A stretch of DNA of 64,000 nt. It comes from G965218495 sp965218495. GTDB taxonomy: Bacteria > Bacteroidota > Rhodothermia > Rhodothermales > Bin80. The position numbers were made by a program, and so were the translations under genes. Positions 9,324-17,739 of the stretch are shown piece by piece. The notes beneath the pieces are model-generated. The model was not told where the DNA came from. It made no database searches and saw only the letters and a list, made by a program, of their open reading frames with translations. The DNA lies in contig OZ244626.1 of assembly GCA_965218495.1 (NCBI GenBank), positions 2,356,001 through 2,420,000 on the forward strand, written 5' to 3'. Numbering within the stretch: position 1 is the stretch's first letter; every line of letters begins with the position of its first letter.

Positions 9324-10133
9324 ATGACTCTACGGAAAGATTCCGAGCTCTCTGACGCCTCGAAGGCGCATACCCGTCCCTACTTCCTGCTATCGGTCGC
9401 CGCCGTTCTAGTCTGTATTCTGGCAGTTAAGACAGGGTGTGATAGCTTGGGAGTCTCTGATAAAGAAGCTCAGGTAGACTCGAATATCTATATGGTTGCG
9501 GACGAGATGCCTCGGCTTGTCGGCGGCCTTAGCGCGGTGGCAAGCCAGATCAAGTATCCTGGAATCGCCCGTAAGGCTGGCGTTGAAGGCAGAGTAGTCG
9601 TAAACCTTGTCGTTGACGAGCAGGGCAACGTGTCCGATGCCAGTGTGAGCCGTGGCATCGGAGCTGGCCTCGACCAGGAAGCCTTGCGCGTGGCGAGCCA
9701 GGCTAAGTTCAAGCCTGGACGCCAAGATGGAGAAGCAGTTAAAGTCCGGATGCCTCTCCCGATTCAATTCAAGCTCGATGAGTCAAGTACGCCAGCAGCA
9801 GCGTCGGACGGTGGCGCTGGAAACACAGCCCTGCCGGTGTTTCGCGTTGTAGAATCGACGCCGGAATTAATCGGTGGCCTAAGGGCACTGTCAAGCCAGA
9901 TCAACTACCCGGAAATCGCAAGAAAGGCTGGCATTGAAGGAAGGGTGTTTGTCTCATTCGTCGTAGACGAGCAAGGCAATGTCGAGAGTCCTGAGGTTGT
10001 GCGCGGCATTGGCGGTGGGTGTGACGAGGAAGCCCTGCGCGTGGCACAGTTGGCTAAATTCGTTCCAGAACAACAAGAAGGTGAGCCGGTCAGACGTCGC
10101 ATAACAATCCCGATCCAATTCAAGCTCGAATAG
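9324..10133 (+). CDS. membrane-anchored protein with two TonB C-terminal domains
   Basis: 269 residues. Order: basic N-terminus MTLRKDSELSDASKAHTRPY, hydrophobic anchor FLLSVAAVLVCILAV, Cys in TGCDSLG, then directly a first TonB C-terminal domain (residues about 52-150: EMPRLVGGLSAVASQIKYP, ARKAGVEGRVVVNLVVDEQG, PLPIQFKL), a linker rich in Ala, Ser and Gly, and a second domain (about 168-269: ELIGGLRALSSQINYP, GIGGGCDEEALRVAQLAKFV, IPIQFKL). Canonical TonB has one such domain after a long proline-rich spacer; here the spacer is absent and the domain is doubled. The anchor may be a signal anchor or a loose lipobox around the Cys. It could energise outer-membrane transporters or act as a periplasmic partner; the role is unproven. 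Confidence 0.85.
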   Translation: MTLRKDSELSDASKAHTRPYFLLSVAAVLVCILAVKTGCDSLGVSDKEAQVDSNIYMVADEMPRLVGGLSAVASQIKYPGIARKAGVEGRVVVNLVVDEQGNVSDASVSRGIGAGLDQEALRVASQAKFKPGRQDGEAVKVRMPLPIQFKLDESSTPAAASDGGAGNTALPVFRVVESTPELIGGLRALSSQINYPEIARKAGIEGRVFVSFVVDEQGNVESPEVVRGIGGGCDEEALRVAQLAKFVPEQQEGEPVRRRITIPIQFKLE

Positions 10134-10854
10134 CGCCGGCGCCAGGAACCGCGTCGTGGCAAAGGGTGGGCTGCCCTCTTCTCTTCGGGCAGAAGACGGT
10201 GCGCATCACCTTGAGTTCGCACACCGACTCGCGCAATAAATCCCTCCAATGCCGCTTGATGTGAGATATTGTCGCGACCCTGCCGTCGGCATTGGTGGCA
10301 GCAGGGGCACTGGCCTGATGATGACCGGCAGCGCAGCGGCGCAACTGCCGAGCGGGCACACCGTGGCAGTAAGCAGATAGCCGCTCAAAGCCCGGAGTTG
10401 AGGACCGCCAGGGACGTGGACATGCTGCCCAGGCTAGTCGGTGGTGCGTGCCACCACGTGGATAGAAAAGATCAGATTGCTGTGTCGCTGCAAAGCGGCC
10501 CGCTTTCAAGCCAGGAAGGTGAGTATCGTCCTTGTTGTTCATGAGGAAGTCAGCGTCATCGCCCCCGTAGCAAAGGGAGGCATTGCGCATTCCTGCGAAT
10601 GGGAACCTTCGAGCAGCTCAAGCCCGAATATTAGGACGAATTGGCAACTATGGCCAGAATCAGCCTTTCAACCCTTTTCAGTATTTTTGAATGGGCTGAT
10701 CCGAATGGCGGCATGGCCTTTCGGCCGTAAGGCTGCAACTTTTCTGATCATTCGTTGTGAAACTTCCATAGAATGGCTTACCGGGCACGGCTATCCTGGG
10801 GCAGCGCCCGTAACCCTACCCGACCGGCGTCTACCCCACCTGTGCACTTGCATC
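10134..10854 (+). other. spacer with fossil TonB paralogue
   Basis: No intact gene. About 10415-10640 contain DVDMLPRLVGG and, in another frame, SIVLVVHEEVSVIAPVAKGG, then IAHSCEWE. This corresponds to the VxFVVDEQGNVxxPxVxxGIGGGCDEEA segment of the intact copies. An open frame runs from 10441 into the next gene, but its upstream part is fossil. A promoter-like box lies at 10737. Confidence 0.6.
10737..10763 (+). promoter_or_regulatory. conserved AACTTTTCT box upstream of TonB-like gene 10855
   Basis: GCAACTTTTCTGATCATTCG is almost identical to the box at 12278 and lies about 118 bases before the ATG. Probable promoter (inference). Confidence 0.42.
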
Positions 10855-11676
10855 ATGACTCGACGCAAAGATCCCGTGCTCACTGGCGCCTCGAAGGCAA
10901 ATTTCCGCCCGTACTTCCTGTTGCCAGTCGCCGCCGCCCTGGTCTGTATCCTGGCCATTGAAACAGGGTGTGATAGCCTTGGAATCGCCAAAGCCCAGGT
11001 GCTTAGCACGCAGAAAGGGGACTCGCTAGTCTATTTGGCCGTGCAGGAGATGCCTCAGCCTATCGGCGGCCTTAGCGCGGTGGCAAGCCAGATCAAGATT
11101 CCTGACACGGCTCGTAAGGAAGGCGTTGAAGGAAAAGTATTCGTAGACATTGTCGTTGACGCGCAGGGAAACGTGTCCGATGCCAAAGTATTACGTGGGC
11201 TCGGGGCAGGTCTTGACGAAGAAATTCTGCGCGTGGTGTTACAGGCCAAGTTCACGCCAGGCCGTCAGGATGGAAAAGCGGTAAAGGTCCGGATGACTCT
11301 CCCGATATTGTTCAAGCTCAGCGAGTCAAGTGAGCCAGCAGAACCGTCGGATAGCGGTGCTGGAGACGCAGCCCCGCAGGAATTTCGCTTTGTGGACCAG
11401 AAGCCGGAACTAGTCGGTGGCGCTCGTCAAATACAAGCCCTTATCCATTACCCGGAGAGCGCAAGAAAGGCTCGCATTCAAGGAGATGTGATCGTCACGT
11501 TCGAGGTAGATGAACAAGGCAATGTCGTGAATCCTAAAATTGCGCAGGGCATTGGTGGTGGGTGTGACGAGGAAGCCTTGCGCGTGGTAAGCTTGGCTAA
11601 GTTCGTCCCTGGACAGGACAAAGGAATGCCGGTCAGAACTAGTATGCGAATAACAATTAAGTTTAAGCTCAAATAG
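10855..11676 (+). CDS. membrane-anchored protein with two TonB C-terminal domains
   Basis: 273 residues, close paralogue of the gene at 9324. The ATG at 10855 is chosen because it gives the shared N-terminus MTRRKDPVLTGASKANFRPY; the frame is open further upstream but only through fossil sequence. Anchor LLPVAAALVCILAIETGCDS, then domain one (about 60-155: EMPQPIGGLSAVASQIKIP, GLGAGLDEEILRVVLQAKFT, LPILFKL) and domain two (about 175-273: VDQKPELVGG, HYPESARKARIQGD, GIGGGCDEEALRVVSLAKFV). There is no proline-rich spacer. Probable periplasm-facing TonB-like protein. It and the next copy at 16234 are near-identical at the N-terminus, pointing to recent duplication. Confidence 0.84.
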   Translation: MTRRKDPVLTGASKANFRPYFLLPVAAALVCILAIETGCDSLGIAKAQVLSTQKGDSLVYLAVQEMPQPIGGLSAVASQIKIPDTARKEGVEGKVFVDIVVDAQGNVSDAKVLRGLGAGLDEEILRVVLQAKFTPGRQDGKAVKVRMTLPILFKLSESSEPAEPSDSGAGDAAPQEFRFVDQKPELVGGARQIQALIHYPESARKARIQGDVIVTFEVDEQGNVVNPKIAQGIGGGCDEEALRVVSLAKFVPGQDKGMPVRTSMRITIKFKLK

Positions 11677-12277
11677 CGCCGGCACCAGGAACCGCATCGT
11701 GGCAAAGGGTGGGCTGCCCTCTTCGCTTTGGGCAGCAGAAGGCGCCCATCACCTTGAGTACGCGCAGCGACTCGCGCAAGAAATCCCTCCACTGCCGCTT
11801 GATGCATATTATTGTCGCGACCCTGCCGTTGGAACTATTGGGAGCAGGATGCACGGGCTTCATGATGATCGGCAGCGCGGCGACACAACTGCCGAGCGTG
11901 TACGCGGTGGCGGTAGGCAGATAGCCGCTCAAGGCCGGGAGTTGAGAACCCCGCCAGGGACGTTGACATGCTGTACAGGATAGTCGGTGGCGGGCCCTAC
12001 CATATGGGTAGAAAAGATCAGATAGCCGTGTCGCTGCAAAGCGGCCCGCTTTCAAGCCGAGGTGAGGATCACCCTTGCTGTCGATGAGAAAGTCAGCGTC
12101 AACGGCCCGTAGCTATGGGAGGCATTGGGCATTCCTGCGAATGGGAACTCTCGCACAGCTTAGGTCGGATGTTAGGACGAATTGGCAACAATGGCCAAAT
12201 TGAGCCTTTCGACCCAGTTCGGTATTTTTGAATGCGCTGAACCGAATGGCGGCATGGCCTTTTGGCCGTAAGGCTGT

Positions 12278-12304
12278 AACTTTTCTGATCATTCGTTATA
12301 AAAC
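12278..12304 (+). promoter_or_regulatory. conserved AACTTTTCT box, cut off from its gene by the IS
   Basis: TAACTTTTCTGATCATTCGT matches the box at 10737. The ISNCY-type element inserted at 12317 separates this box from the coding copy at 16234, so that copy has probably lost its original promoter. Confidence 0.4.
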
Positions 12305-12309
12305 TTCCA

Positions 12310-12316
12310 TAGAATA
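12310..12316 (+). repeat. target-site duplication, left copy
   Basis: TAGAATA(G) stands directly before the left end of the IS (12310-12316, with a following G) and recurs directly after the right end at 16148-16155. The uninterrupted paralogous sequence near 10770 has a single related site. The duplication is 7 or 8 bp depending on which side the G is assigned to. Confidence 0.8.
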
Positions 12317-12557
12317 GTGATTGCCCGAAAAAGGCCTATTGGGAGCAATTTGCGGGCAGATTGTGGGTGGGCGGTAAGCCTGTAGTCGCGGTCAGGGGTG
12401 TGCGCAAGGCGCGCAGCCCCCGAATATGAGTGGATTTGGCACAAAGCCGCGGCCTTCAGCCAGCTTTTCATGCCATTGCACTACAAACACGATATAGGTT
12501 TGCGCTCTCCCCATTGCAAGGAGTCTGGCTTGCTCCGGTGGCGGCGCTGGTAGGGCC

Positions 12558-13046
12558 CTATTGCGCCCTACTGCGAGTCTGGCGCCACTTTCGTCGGCGC
12601 GCTTCCTTCTGCTTCAGAACCTGACCTATGCGGTGCACATTGGTGGCCACCACTACCAGTGCCAGCGTCCTGTCGAAGCCGGCCTTGCCGTGGGTGCGCA
12701 CTAGTGACATGCCCCGGTGATGGAGGTTATTGATCGCCGACTCTACGGCCGGGTGTTGACGCCGGGCTGCCACGAAGTCCAGATGGGTCTCCCGTTCGCG
12801 GTCCGCTTTACGGTGCCGCCCCTTCCGGGGCATCACGTTCAGGTCCAACAACTTGTCAAGCTGCTCGCGATTCTCTGGCGTGTAAAACCCCTTGTCCATA
12901 CTGCATGATGCCAGCGCCGGATAGCGCCGCTTCGCCTCTGCAAGGAACGGCACGATCATGTCCTGGTCACCGCCTTCGTGTTGCACGTAGTGGCGCAGAA
13001 TGAATTGATGCTGATCCTCCAGCACGCAGACCGGTACCCCAGCACG
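12558..13046 (-). CDS. ISNCY-type transposase, 3' exon (C-terminal part)
   Basis: The C-terminal third of the transposase resumes after the group II intron with GVPVCVLEDQHQFILRHYVQ. It continues AEAKRRYPALASCSMDKGFY (catalytic-core strand), DLNVMPRKGRHRK, and HPAVESAINNLHHRGMSLVR containing the expected final acidic residue, then ends in a basic tail. Joining it in frame to the exon at 14964-15905 gives about 475 residues. The reading frame upstream of 13046 belongs to the intron. Expression depends on RNA splicing of the intron. Confidence 0.82.
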   Translation of the reverse strand, partial: RAGVPVCVLEDQHQFILRHYVQHEGGDQDMIVPFLAEAKRRYPALASCSMDKGFYTPENREQLDKLLDLNVMPRKGRHRKADRERETHLDFVAARRQHPAVESAINNLHHRGMSLVRTHGKAGFDRTLALVVVATNVHRIGQVLKQKEARRRKWRQTRSRAQ

Positions 13047-14963
13047 GTAGGGACCCGAGTCTCCCCGAGCCCCCCGTACAGATCCGGACGTGCGCGCTAA
13101 CGCATCCGGCTCCTCCCTCGGGTTGCGCTGGCGCGCGTGACGGTAAACCGTGCATCCGGCCATGGGTGTCGAATTGCAAGCTTCGGCCAGTAAGTCGCAG
13201 TGAGCATGTCCATATCTTTCCGCGACGTACGATCCCTCTGAGATCGCCGCCGCAGGACGCGCATCCAGATCCAGTGGAGCCGCCTACAACAGCGCTGGAG
13301 GTAGGGGAAACTCGTCGGTACGGCATAGTAGTTCAGTCAACCATTAAGCACCTGCCCCAACCATTGGCCCGTTTCACGCACCTTTCGGTGCCTTCGCCGG
13401 ATCAATTGCTCCTTCACCCGCTTCAGAAAGCGGACCATCCGTTTGGCAATCGGTTTACGACCCAAGCCAAAGCGTCCTTTTCGAGTTCTACGGCAATAAT
13501 GCGTGAAACCCAAGAAATCGAACGTCTCTGGTCGGCCTTCACCTCGTCTCTTGCGGTCTTCCTCGGCGAGACGCCCAAATGCTAACAGGCGTGTTTTGCC
13601 AGGATGCAAACTCAGCCCAAACTTCTCGAGTCGAGCTTGCAGTTCACGCATGAAACGCGTTGCCTCCCTTCTGTACTGGAAACACACCACGAAATCGTCC
13701 GCATAGCGGACGATGTATACCTCCCCCTCACACCGACGTGATTGGCGCCACTTCTGAACCCACAGGTCTAGCACGTAATGGAGATAGATGTTGGCCAGAA
13801 TCGGGGAGATGACCGCGCCTTGCGGCGTGCCCACTTCGCTGTCCTGCCGTACACCCTCTACCATCACTCCCGCATTCAACCATTTAATGATCAGCCGTAT
13901 CACGCGCTTATCCCCGATACGATGCTCCAAGAAGCGGATTAACCACCCCTGGTCTACCGTGTCAAAGAACTTGCGTATGTCGGCGTCCACAGTGTAGTTG
14001 ACCTTGCGACGCTCAATCACAAAGGCCAAGGCGTCCAGCGCGTTGTGCGCGCTGCGCTTCGGCCTGAACCCATAACTGAAACCGCGAAACTCCGCCTCGT
14101 AAATCGGCGTCAGGATGCATTTCACCACGGCCATCTGGACGATCTTGTCCTCCAATGCTGCAATGCCGAGCGGTCGTGTACCGCCGTCCGGCTTGGGTAT
14201 CTCTACCCGCCTGGACGGGGTCGCCCGATACGCACCGCTATGTACGCGCCGGCAAAGATCTGCCAGACGGACTTCCAGTCCTTCCGCGTACGCCTTCCAC
14301 GTCATGCCGTCCACGCCGGGGGCTGCATCGCGCTTAAGCGCGAGGAAAGCCGTCTGGAGTGACTCTACATTGATGTGGTGCAGTAGCGTCGTGAGACGTT
14401 CCTGTGAGTTTCGCTTCACGAACTCCCGTAACCGCTCAGTCCCCTGGGACACGCGCGCCCATTTCTGCGCATGGTGCGTGTGAGGACCTCGCGGTTTCCC
14501 CTTGGGTGATCCCCTTCGCTCCCGCCACTCCGCCGGAGCGTTCGCTCCTTTGTTCGCAGCGCTCATCGCTCGTATGGGATCATCTGACTTCTTCAACTCG
14601 TGCATCTCCGGTTACGGCGCAAGCGCCTTTCCTTTGCGGCCCCGCACGACCGCGGGGCGAGTTGAAGACCTCCCAGGTCCCAGCAGGATATGTACATGCG
14701 TCCATGGGTCCCGGACACCGTGGGCCTGTCCGCCGTCTCACCATAGCGATGACGAACATGTTGCCTTCGACCGAGCTGAAAGCCTCGGCGACCCAGATTA
14801 CATGTTTTTCGGTGCTCAATAACCCTGGCCACACGCACCGCTACCGACGCTTCGCGCCCACCCTCACGGGTGGCCACGCACGGCTCGCGGAGATATGTAC
14901 CTGGTTTCAGTTTCATAACACGGGACTTTCACCCGCTATATCCGGCCAGTTAGCCTGGCGCAC
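13047..14963 (-). ncRNA. group II intron inserted in transposase gene
   Basis: On the minus strand the intron starts GTGCGCCAGGCTAACTGGCC at 14963, fitting the GUGYG 5' rule, and is followed by GGGTGAAAGTCCCG. Domain V lies near 13075-13110 (GAGCCGGATGCG, then GCGCACGTCCGGATCTG). A domain VI-like stem precedes the 3' end CCCTAC at 13047; an alternative junction at 13041 would also keep the frame. Length is about 1917 nt, usual for an RT-encoding bacterial intron. It lies in the sense direction of the transposase, so exact splicing would restore that gene. Exon flanks are GCAGAGTTG and CGTGCTGGGG. Confidence 0.87.
13337..14605 (-). CDS. ltrA: group II intron reverse transcriptase/maturase, stopped by in-frame TGA
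   Basis: 422 residues encoded inside the intron. RT motifs in order: DAAPGVDGMTWKAYAEGL, RRVEIPKPDGGTRPLGIAAL, FRGFSYGFRPKRSAHNALDA, DIRKFFDTVD, GTPQGAVISPILANIYLH, and the catalytic YADD (VRYADDFVVCF). The maturase region begins but stops at VLNG. The next codon is TGA (13337-13339) where relatives have TGG of NGWLNYYAVP, and the same frame then continues LNYYAVPTSFPYLQRCWRRL to RFTVTRASATRG and a stop at 13097. One base change would restore about 500 residues. The loss of the maturase tail probably impairs splicing and mobility unless the stop is read through. Confidence 0.88.
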   Translation of the reverse strand: MHELKKSDDPIRAMSAANKGANAPAEWRERRGSPKGKPRGPHTHHAQKWARVSQGTERLREFVKRNSQERLTTLLHHINVESLQTAFLALKRDAAPGVDGMTWKAYAEGLEVRLADLCRRVHSGAYRATPSRRVEIPKPDGGTRPLGIAALEDKIVQMAVVKCILTPIYEAEFRGFSYGFRPKRSAHNALDALAFVIERRKVNYTVDADIRKFFDTVDQGWLIRFLEHRIGDKRVIRLIIKWLNAGVMVEGVRQDSEVGTPQGAVISPILANIYLHYVLDLWVQKWRQSRRCEGEVYIVRYADDFVVCFQYRREATRFMRELQARLEKFGLSLHPGKTRLLAFGRLAEEDRKRRGEGRPETFDFLGFTHYCRRTRKGRFGLGRKPIAKRMVRFLKRVKEQLIRRRHRKVRETGQWLGQVLNG

Positions 14964-15905
14964 CAACTCTGCCATCACGCCCGCTTTCCCTTTGTTGATC
15001 CAGCGCGTGTGGGGCTCGTGCACGGAGAAAAGCTTCTGGCCGTGCGGAATCTTCTCGCCCTGGATCAAACGGCGCGACACCTGGTCTATCAGTTGCTCTC
15101 CAGTCCGCAAATACCACGACACCTCCGCGCTTTCAACATCGTTTTGCCTCAATATCGCCTGCGTGGCCGCTGCCTTCGACACGATAGTGCGGCAAAGTGC
15201 CAGGTAGTTTGCCACTTTCGACATGCTGCGCCACTGCCGGGAAGTGCGCACGCGATAAAAGGCGCGCTCCATTTTCTTGATCCAGGCCTGCGACTTGCAC
15301 CAGCCCGCTATCGCATGCTTTTGGCACAGACGTGCCAGCTTCCTGATCAGACGGCGCAGCGCATCCCACAGCAAACGTGCATCGGTGGGCCACTCCACAT
15401 GGGTCTTTGCAACCGCTGAGTCGGCCCGGCAGTGAAGCGGATCCGATGACCTGTGCTTCAACAGCTGATGCCCACGGGCCACCACCACCGCATTGATCTG
15501 CCGCAGCGCTTCCTCGGTAAGCAGACTCACGTTGTCAATAACGGTCTGCAGGCGATACTGGTGCTTATCTCCAAAATCTGCATGCCCCAGCATCTGGCGC
15601 AGCGCCGTGTGAAAGTTCGCCAATTCCACCAGACGGTCGAAGTCGCAGTCAAGCGCCTTCTGCAGCGTGCCCAGCACGAAGATCCGCCACAGACACAGCC
15701 CGGGGCAACCACGCCGCAAATTGACCTTCGCGCCTAACTGCTCCCGCAGAATCGCGAACACCCGCTCGCGGGTCTCGCGGTGCGTGAAGATGTCCTGCAG
15801 TCCACGGAGCACGGCCGGAATATCGTCTCTGGACCGAGCGTCAAAGCTGATCTCTCCAATGGGCGTGTGCCCAAGCTCAAACTGTGGCTCAAAGATCGCG
15901 CGCAT
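14964..15905 (-). CDS. ISNCY-type transposase, 5' exon (N-terminal part)
   Basis: 314 residues from ATG 15905. It opens MRAIFEPQFELGHTPIGEIS and FDARSRDDIPAVLRGLQDIF, the typical N-terminus of ISNCY transposases, and contains GLCLWRIFVLGTLQKALDCD, CRADSAVAKTHVEWPTDARL (catalytic Asp region, with the usual T/VH.PTD.xLLWDALRxL) and INKGKAGVMAEL at the intron junction. Reading past the junction at 14963 adds only intron-encoded residues and a stop at 14913. Together with the 3' exon it makes a full transposase. It seems undamaged apart from the intron. Confidence 0.85.
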
Positions 15906-16147
15906 GGCAGTAAATCGGGCGAATGTTGGGGCAGAAGCGTACTAATCACGCCAATAACGGTACTAAGATCGGAAAACGGCGCAACATTCGCTAAAACAAC
16001 GCAGGCAGCCGTTGGGGAAACTGCCCCGAAAACAGCCGCTCGACACTCCAAAATGCCCGATTTTCCGCCGCACGCGCCCGTACATCCGCCCTATGCGCCC
16101 AAGACTGCCGGTCTGCAGAGCCGATCAGGCATTTTTCGGGCAAGCAC

Positions 16148-16155
16148 TAGAATAG
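16148..16155 (+). repeat. target-site duplication, right copy
   Basis: TAGAATAG directly after the right inverted repeat of the ISNCY-type element, matching 12310-12317. Confidence 0.8.
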
Positions 16156-16233
16156 CTTACCGGGCGCGGCTATCCTGAGGCAGCGCCCGTAACCCTACCC
16201 GACCGGCGTCAACCCCACCTGTGCACTTGCATC

Positions 16234-17079
16234 ATGACTCGACGCAAAGATCCCGTGCTCACTGGCGCCTCGAAGGCAAATTTCCGCCCGTACTTCCTGT
16301 TGTCGGTCGTCGCCGCCCTGGTCTGTATCCTGGCCCTTGAAACTGGGTGCGGTAGCCTTGGAATCGCCGAAACCCAGGTGCTCAGCATGCAGAAAGGGGA
16401 CTCGCTAGTCTATTTGGCCGTGGAGGAGCTGCCTCAGCCTATCGGCGGCCTGGGCGCGCTGGCAGGCCAAATCAAGATTCCTGATACGGCATGGGAGGCT
16501 GGCGTTGAAGGAAAAGTGTTACTGGACATTGTCGTTGACCAGCAGGGCAACGTGTCCGATGCCAAAGTATCACTTGGGCTCGGGGCAGGGCTTGACGCAG
16601 AAGCCCTACGGGTGGTGTTACAGGCCTAGTTCACGCCTGGCCGTCAGGATGGAAAAGCAGTCAAGGTCCGGATGACTCTCCCGATACCGTTCAAGCTCAG
16701 CGAGTCAAGTGAGCCAGCAGAACCGTCGGATAGCGGAGCTGGTGACGCAGCCCCGCAGGAATTTCGCATACTTGACCAGCTGCCAAGACTAGTTGGTGGC
16801 CTCCGCGCACTGTCTCGCCAAATCAATTACCCGGAAAGCGCACGAAGGGCTGGCACTGAAGGGGAGGTACTTGTCTCATTCGTCGTAGACGAGCAAGGCA
16901 ATGTCGTGAATCCTAAGATTGAGCAGGGCATTGGCGGTGGGTGTGACGAGGAAGCACTGCGTGTAATACGCTTGGCTAGGTTCATTCCTGGACAACAAAA
17001 GGATGGTGTGCCGGTAAAGGTTAGAATTGCTATCCCGATCCAGTTTAAGCTTGGGCGCGGATATGGGCTCCGTTTCTAA
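16234..17079 (+). pseudogene. double TonB-domain paralogue with amber codon
   Basis: Full-length counterpart of the gene at 10855, with shared N-terminus MTRRKDPVLTGASKANFRPY and anchor ending in TGCGSLG. In the first domain a TAG at 16627-16629 replaces the AAG lysine codon of LQAKFTPGRQDG. The frame then stays open to 17079 and encodes the rest, including a well-preserved second domain (PRLVGGLRALSRQINYP, GIGGGCDEEALRVIRLARFI, IPIQFKL). One base change separates it from an intact gene of about 281 residues. The IS insertion just upstream also detached its promoter-like box, so both lesions point to recent inactivation. Confidence 0.78.
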
Positions 17080-17739
17080 ATGAGAATGGTGCAATAGCCT
17101 CGCCTTCCCTTGGCTGCGCGACCAGTCCACCGCGATCGGTCCTGAGATGTCATAGCTAGTCAGCGGATCTCCCCCGCAAGACCTCAAATGCCGGTCCCTA
17201 CCTTAGGATGAGGATTGCTGCAGGCCTGCTCTTCACATCGTTGCATAAGCCGGAATGTGCCAGCCCGGATGCATCGGCTGGGCAAACACGCAGAATAGGC
17301 CAACGGGCGCAAGCTAAGAGCAAAGCTAGCGTCAAAGCCTACCCGGCAATCATGTTCGAAAAAGCCGATCCCCTCCCCAGCGAGTGGCCGGTAGCAGACA
17401 GCAAGCGAACAGAGTTCGCCCACGCCCTTGCCACAGAGTATGGAAGGACTCCGAAACCAGTCGGTGGATGGCATCAGCGGCAACTCGGTAGCGCAGCCAG
17501 CGCTGATTCGCGCCAGCTTGGACTCACGCTTGGATGTGCAGCTGGACAACCCAGCCCTACAAGAGTGTAGATGTCATCGCTCGCAACGCAACGGCTACGC
17601 CGCAATTTTTGGATGGGGCGCAACTTTTCTGTGCGAACGTGTTCTAATGATAGTAGAGAGCGCACAAAACCTTCCCACCGTGTCGTCTAGTGCACTATCT
17701 TCTACACGTTAGCGTCTAACCAACCTATTGTGAACCATC
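17080..17739 (+). other. spacer with faint fossil domain and tonB promoter region
   Basis: No intact gene. Around 17440-17490 YGRTPKPVGGWHQRQLGS resembles the start of a TonB C-terminal domain (xxPxLVGGLRALSxQI) and may be a fossil. A conserved AACTTTTCT box at 17622 precedes tonB. Confidence 0.4.
17622..17648 (+). promoter_or_regulatory. conserved AACTTTTCT box, probable tonB promoter
   Basis: GCAACTTTTCTGTGCGAACG followed by TCTAAT 16 bases after AACTT, about 118 bases before the tonB ATG. The same box precedes the paralogues. Resembles an ECF-type -35/-10 pair; inference. Confidence 0.45.

Larger units (their letters stand above)
9205..12309 (+). repeat. tandem segmental duplication of the TonB unit
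   Basis: The unit from the promoter-like box through gene and spacer to the next box repeats about every 1.5 kb (boxes at 9205, 10737 and 12278). The spacers 10134-10854 and 11677-12309 are nearly collinear and similar over their length, including shared phrases such as GCAAAGGGTGGGCTGCCCTC. So whole units were duplicated, not just genes. Confidence 0.75.
11677..12316 (+). other. spacer with fossil TonB paralogue
   Basis: No intact gene. Two fossil pieces are visible: an anchor-like VATLPLELLGAGCTGF around 11815-11862 and a domain piece VRITLAVDEKVSVNGP followed by a stop around 12065-12110. The spacer is nearly collinear with 10134-10854 and ends at the IS insertion point. Confidence 0.6.
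12317..16147 (-). mobile_element. ISNCY-type insertion sequence interrupted by a group II intron
   Basis: The ends are imperfect inverted repeats: left GTGATTGCCCGAAAAAGGCC, right (read inward) GTGCTTGCCCGAAAAATGCC, flanked by a 7-8 bp target duplication. The element is about 3.83 kb, of which about 1.9 kb is the intron, leaving an IS of about 1.9 kb with one transposase gene on the minus strand. It sits between the promoter-like box and the coding region of a TonB paralogue. Both ends and the duplication are visible, so the insertion is structurally complete. Confidence 0.85.

Noticed and set aside
14404..15207. Plus-strand open frame across the group II intron 5' end and transposase
   Set aside because: Antisense to the transposase and intron; no recognisable protein features.
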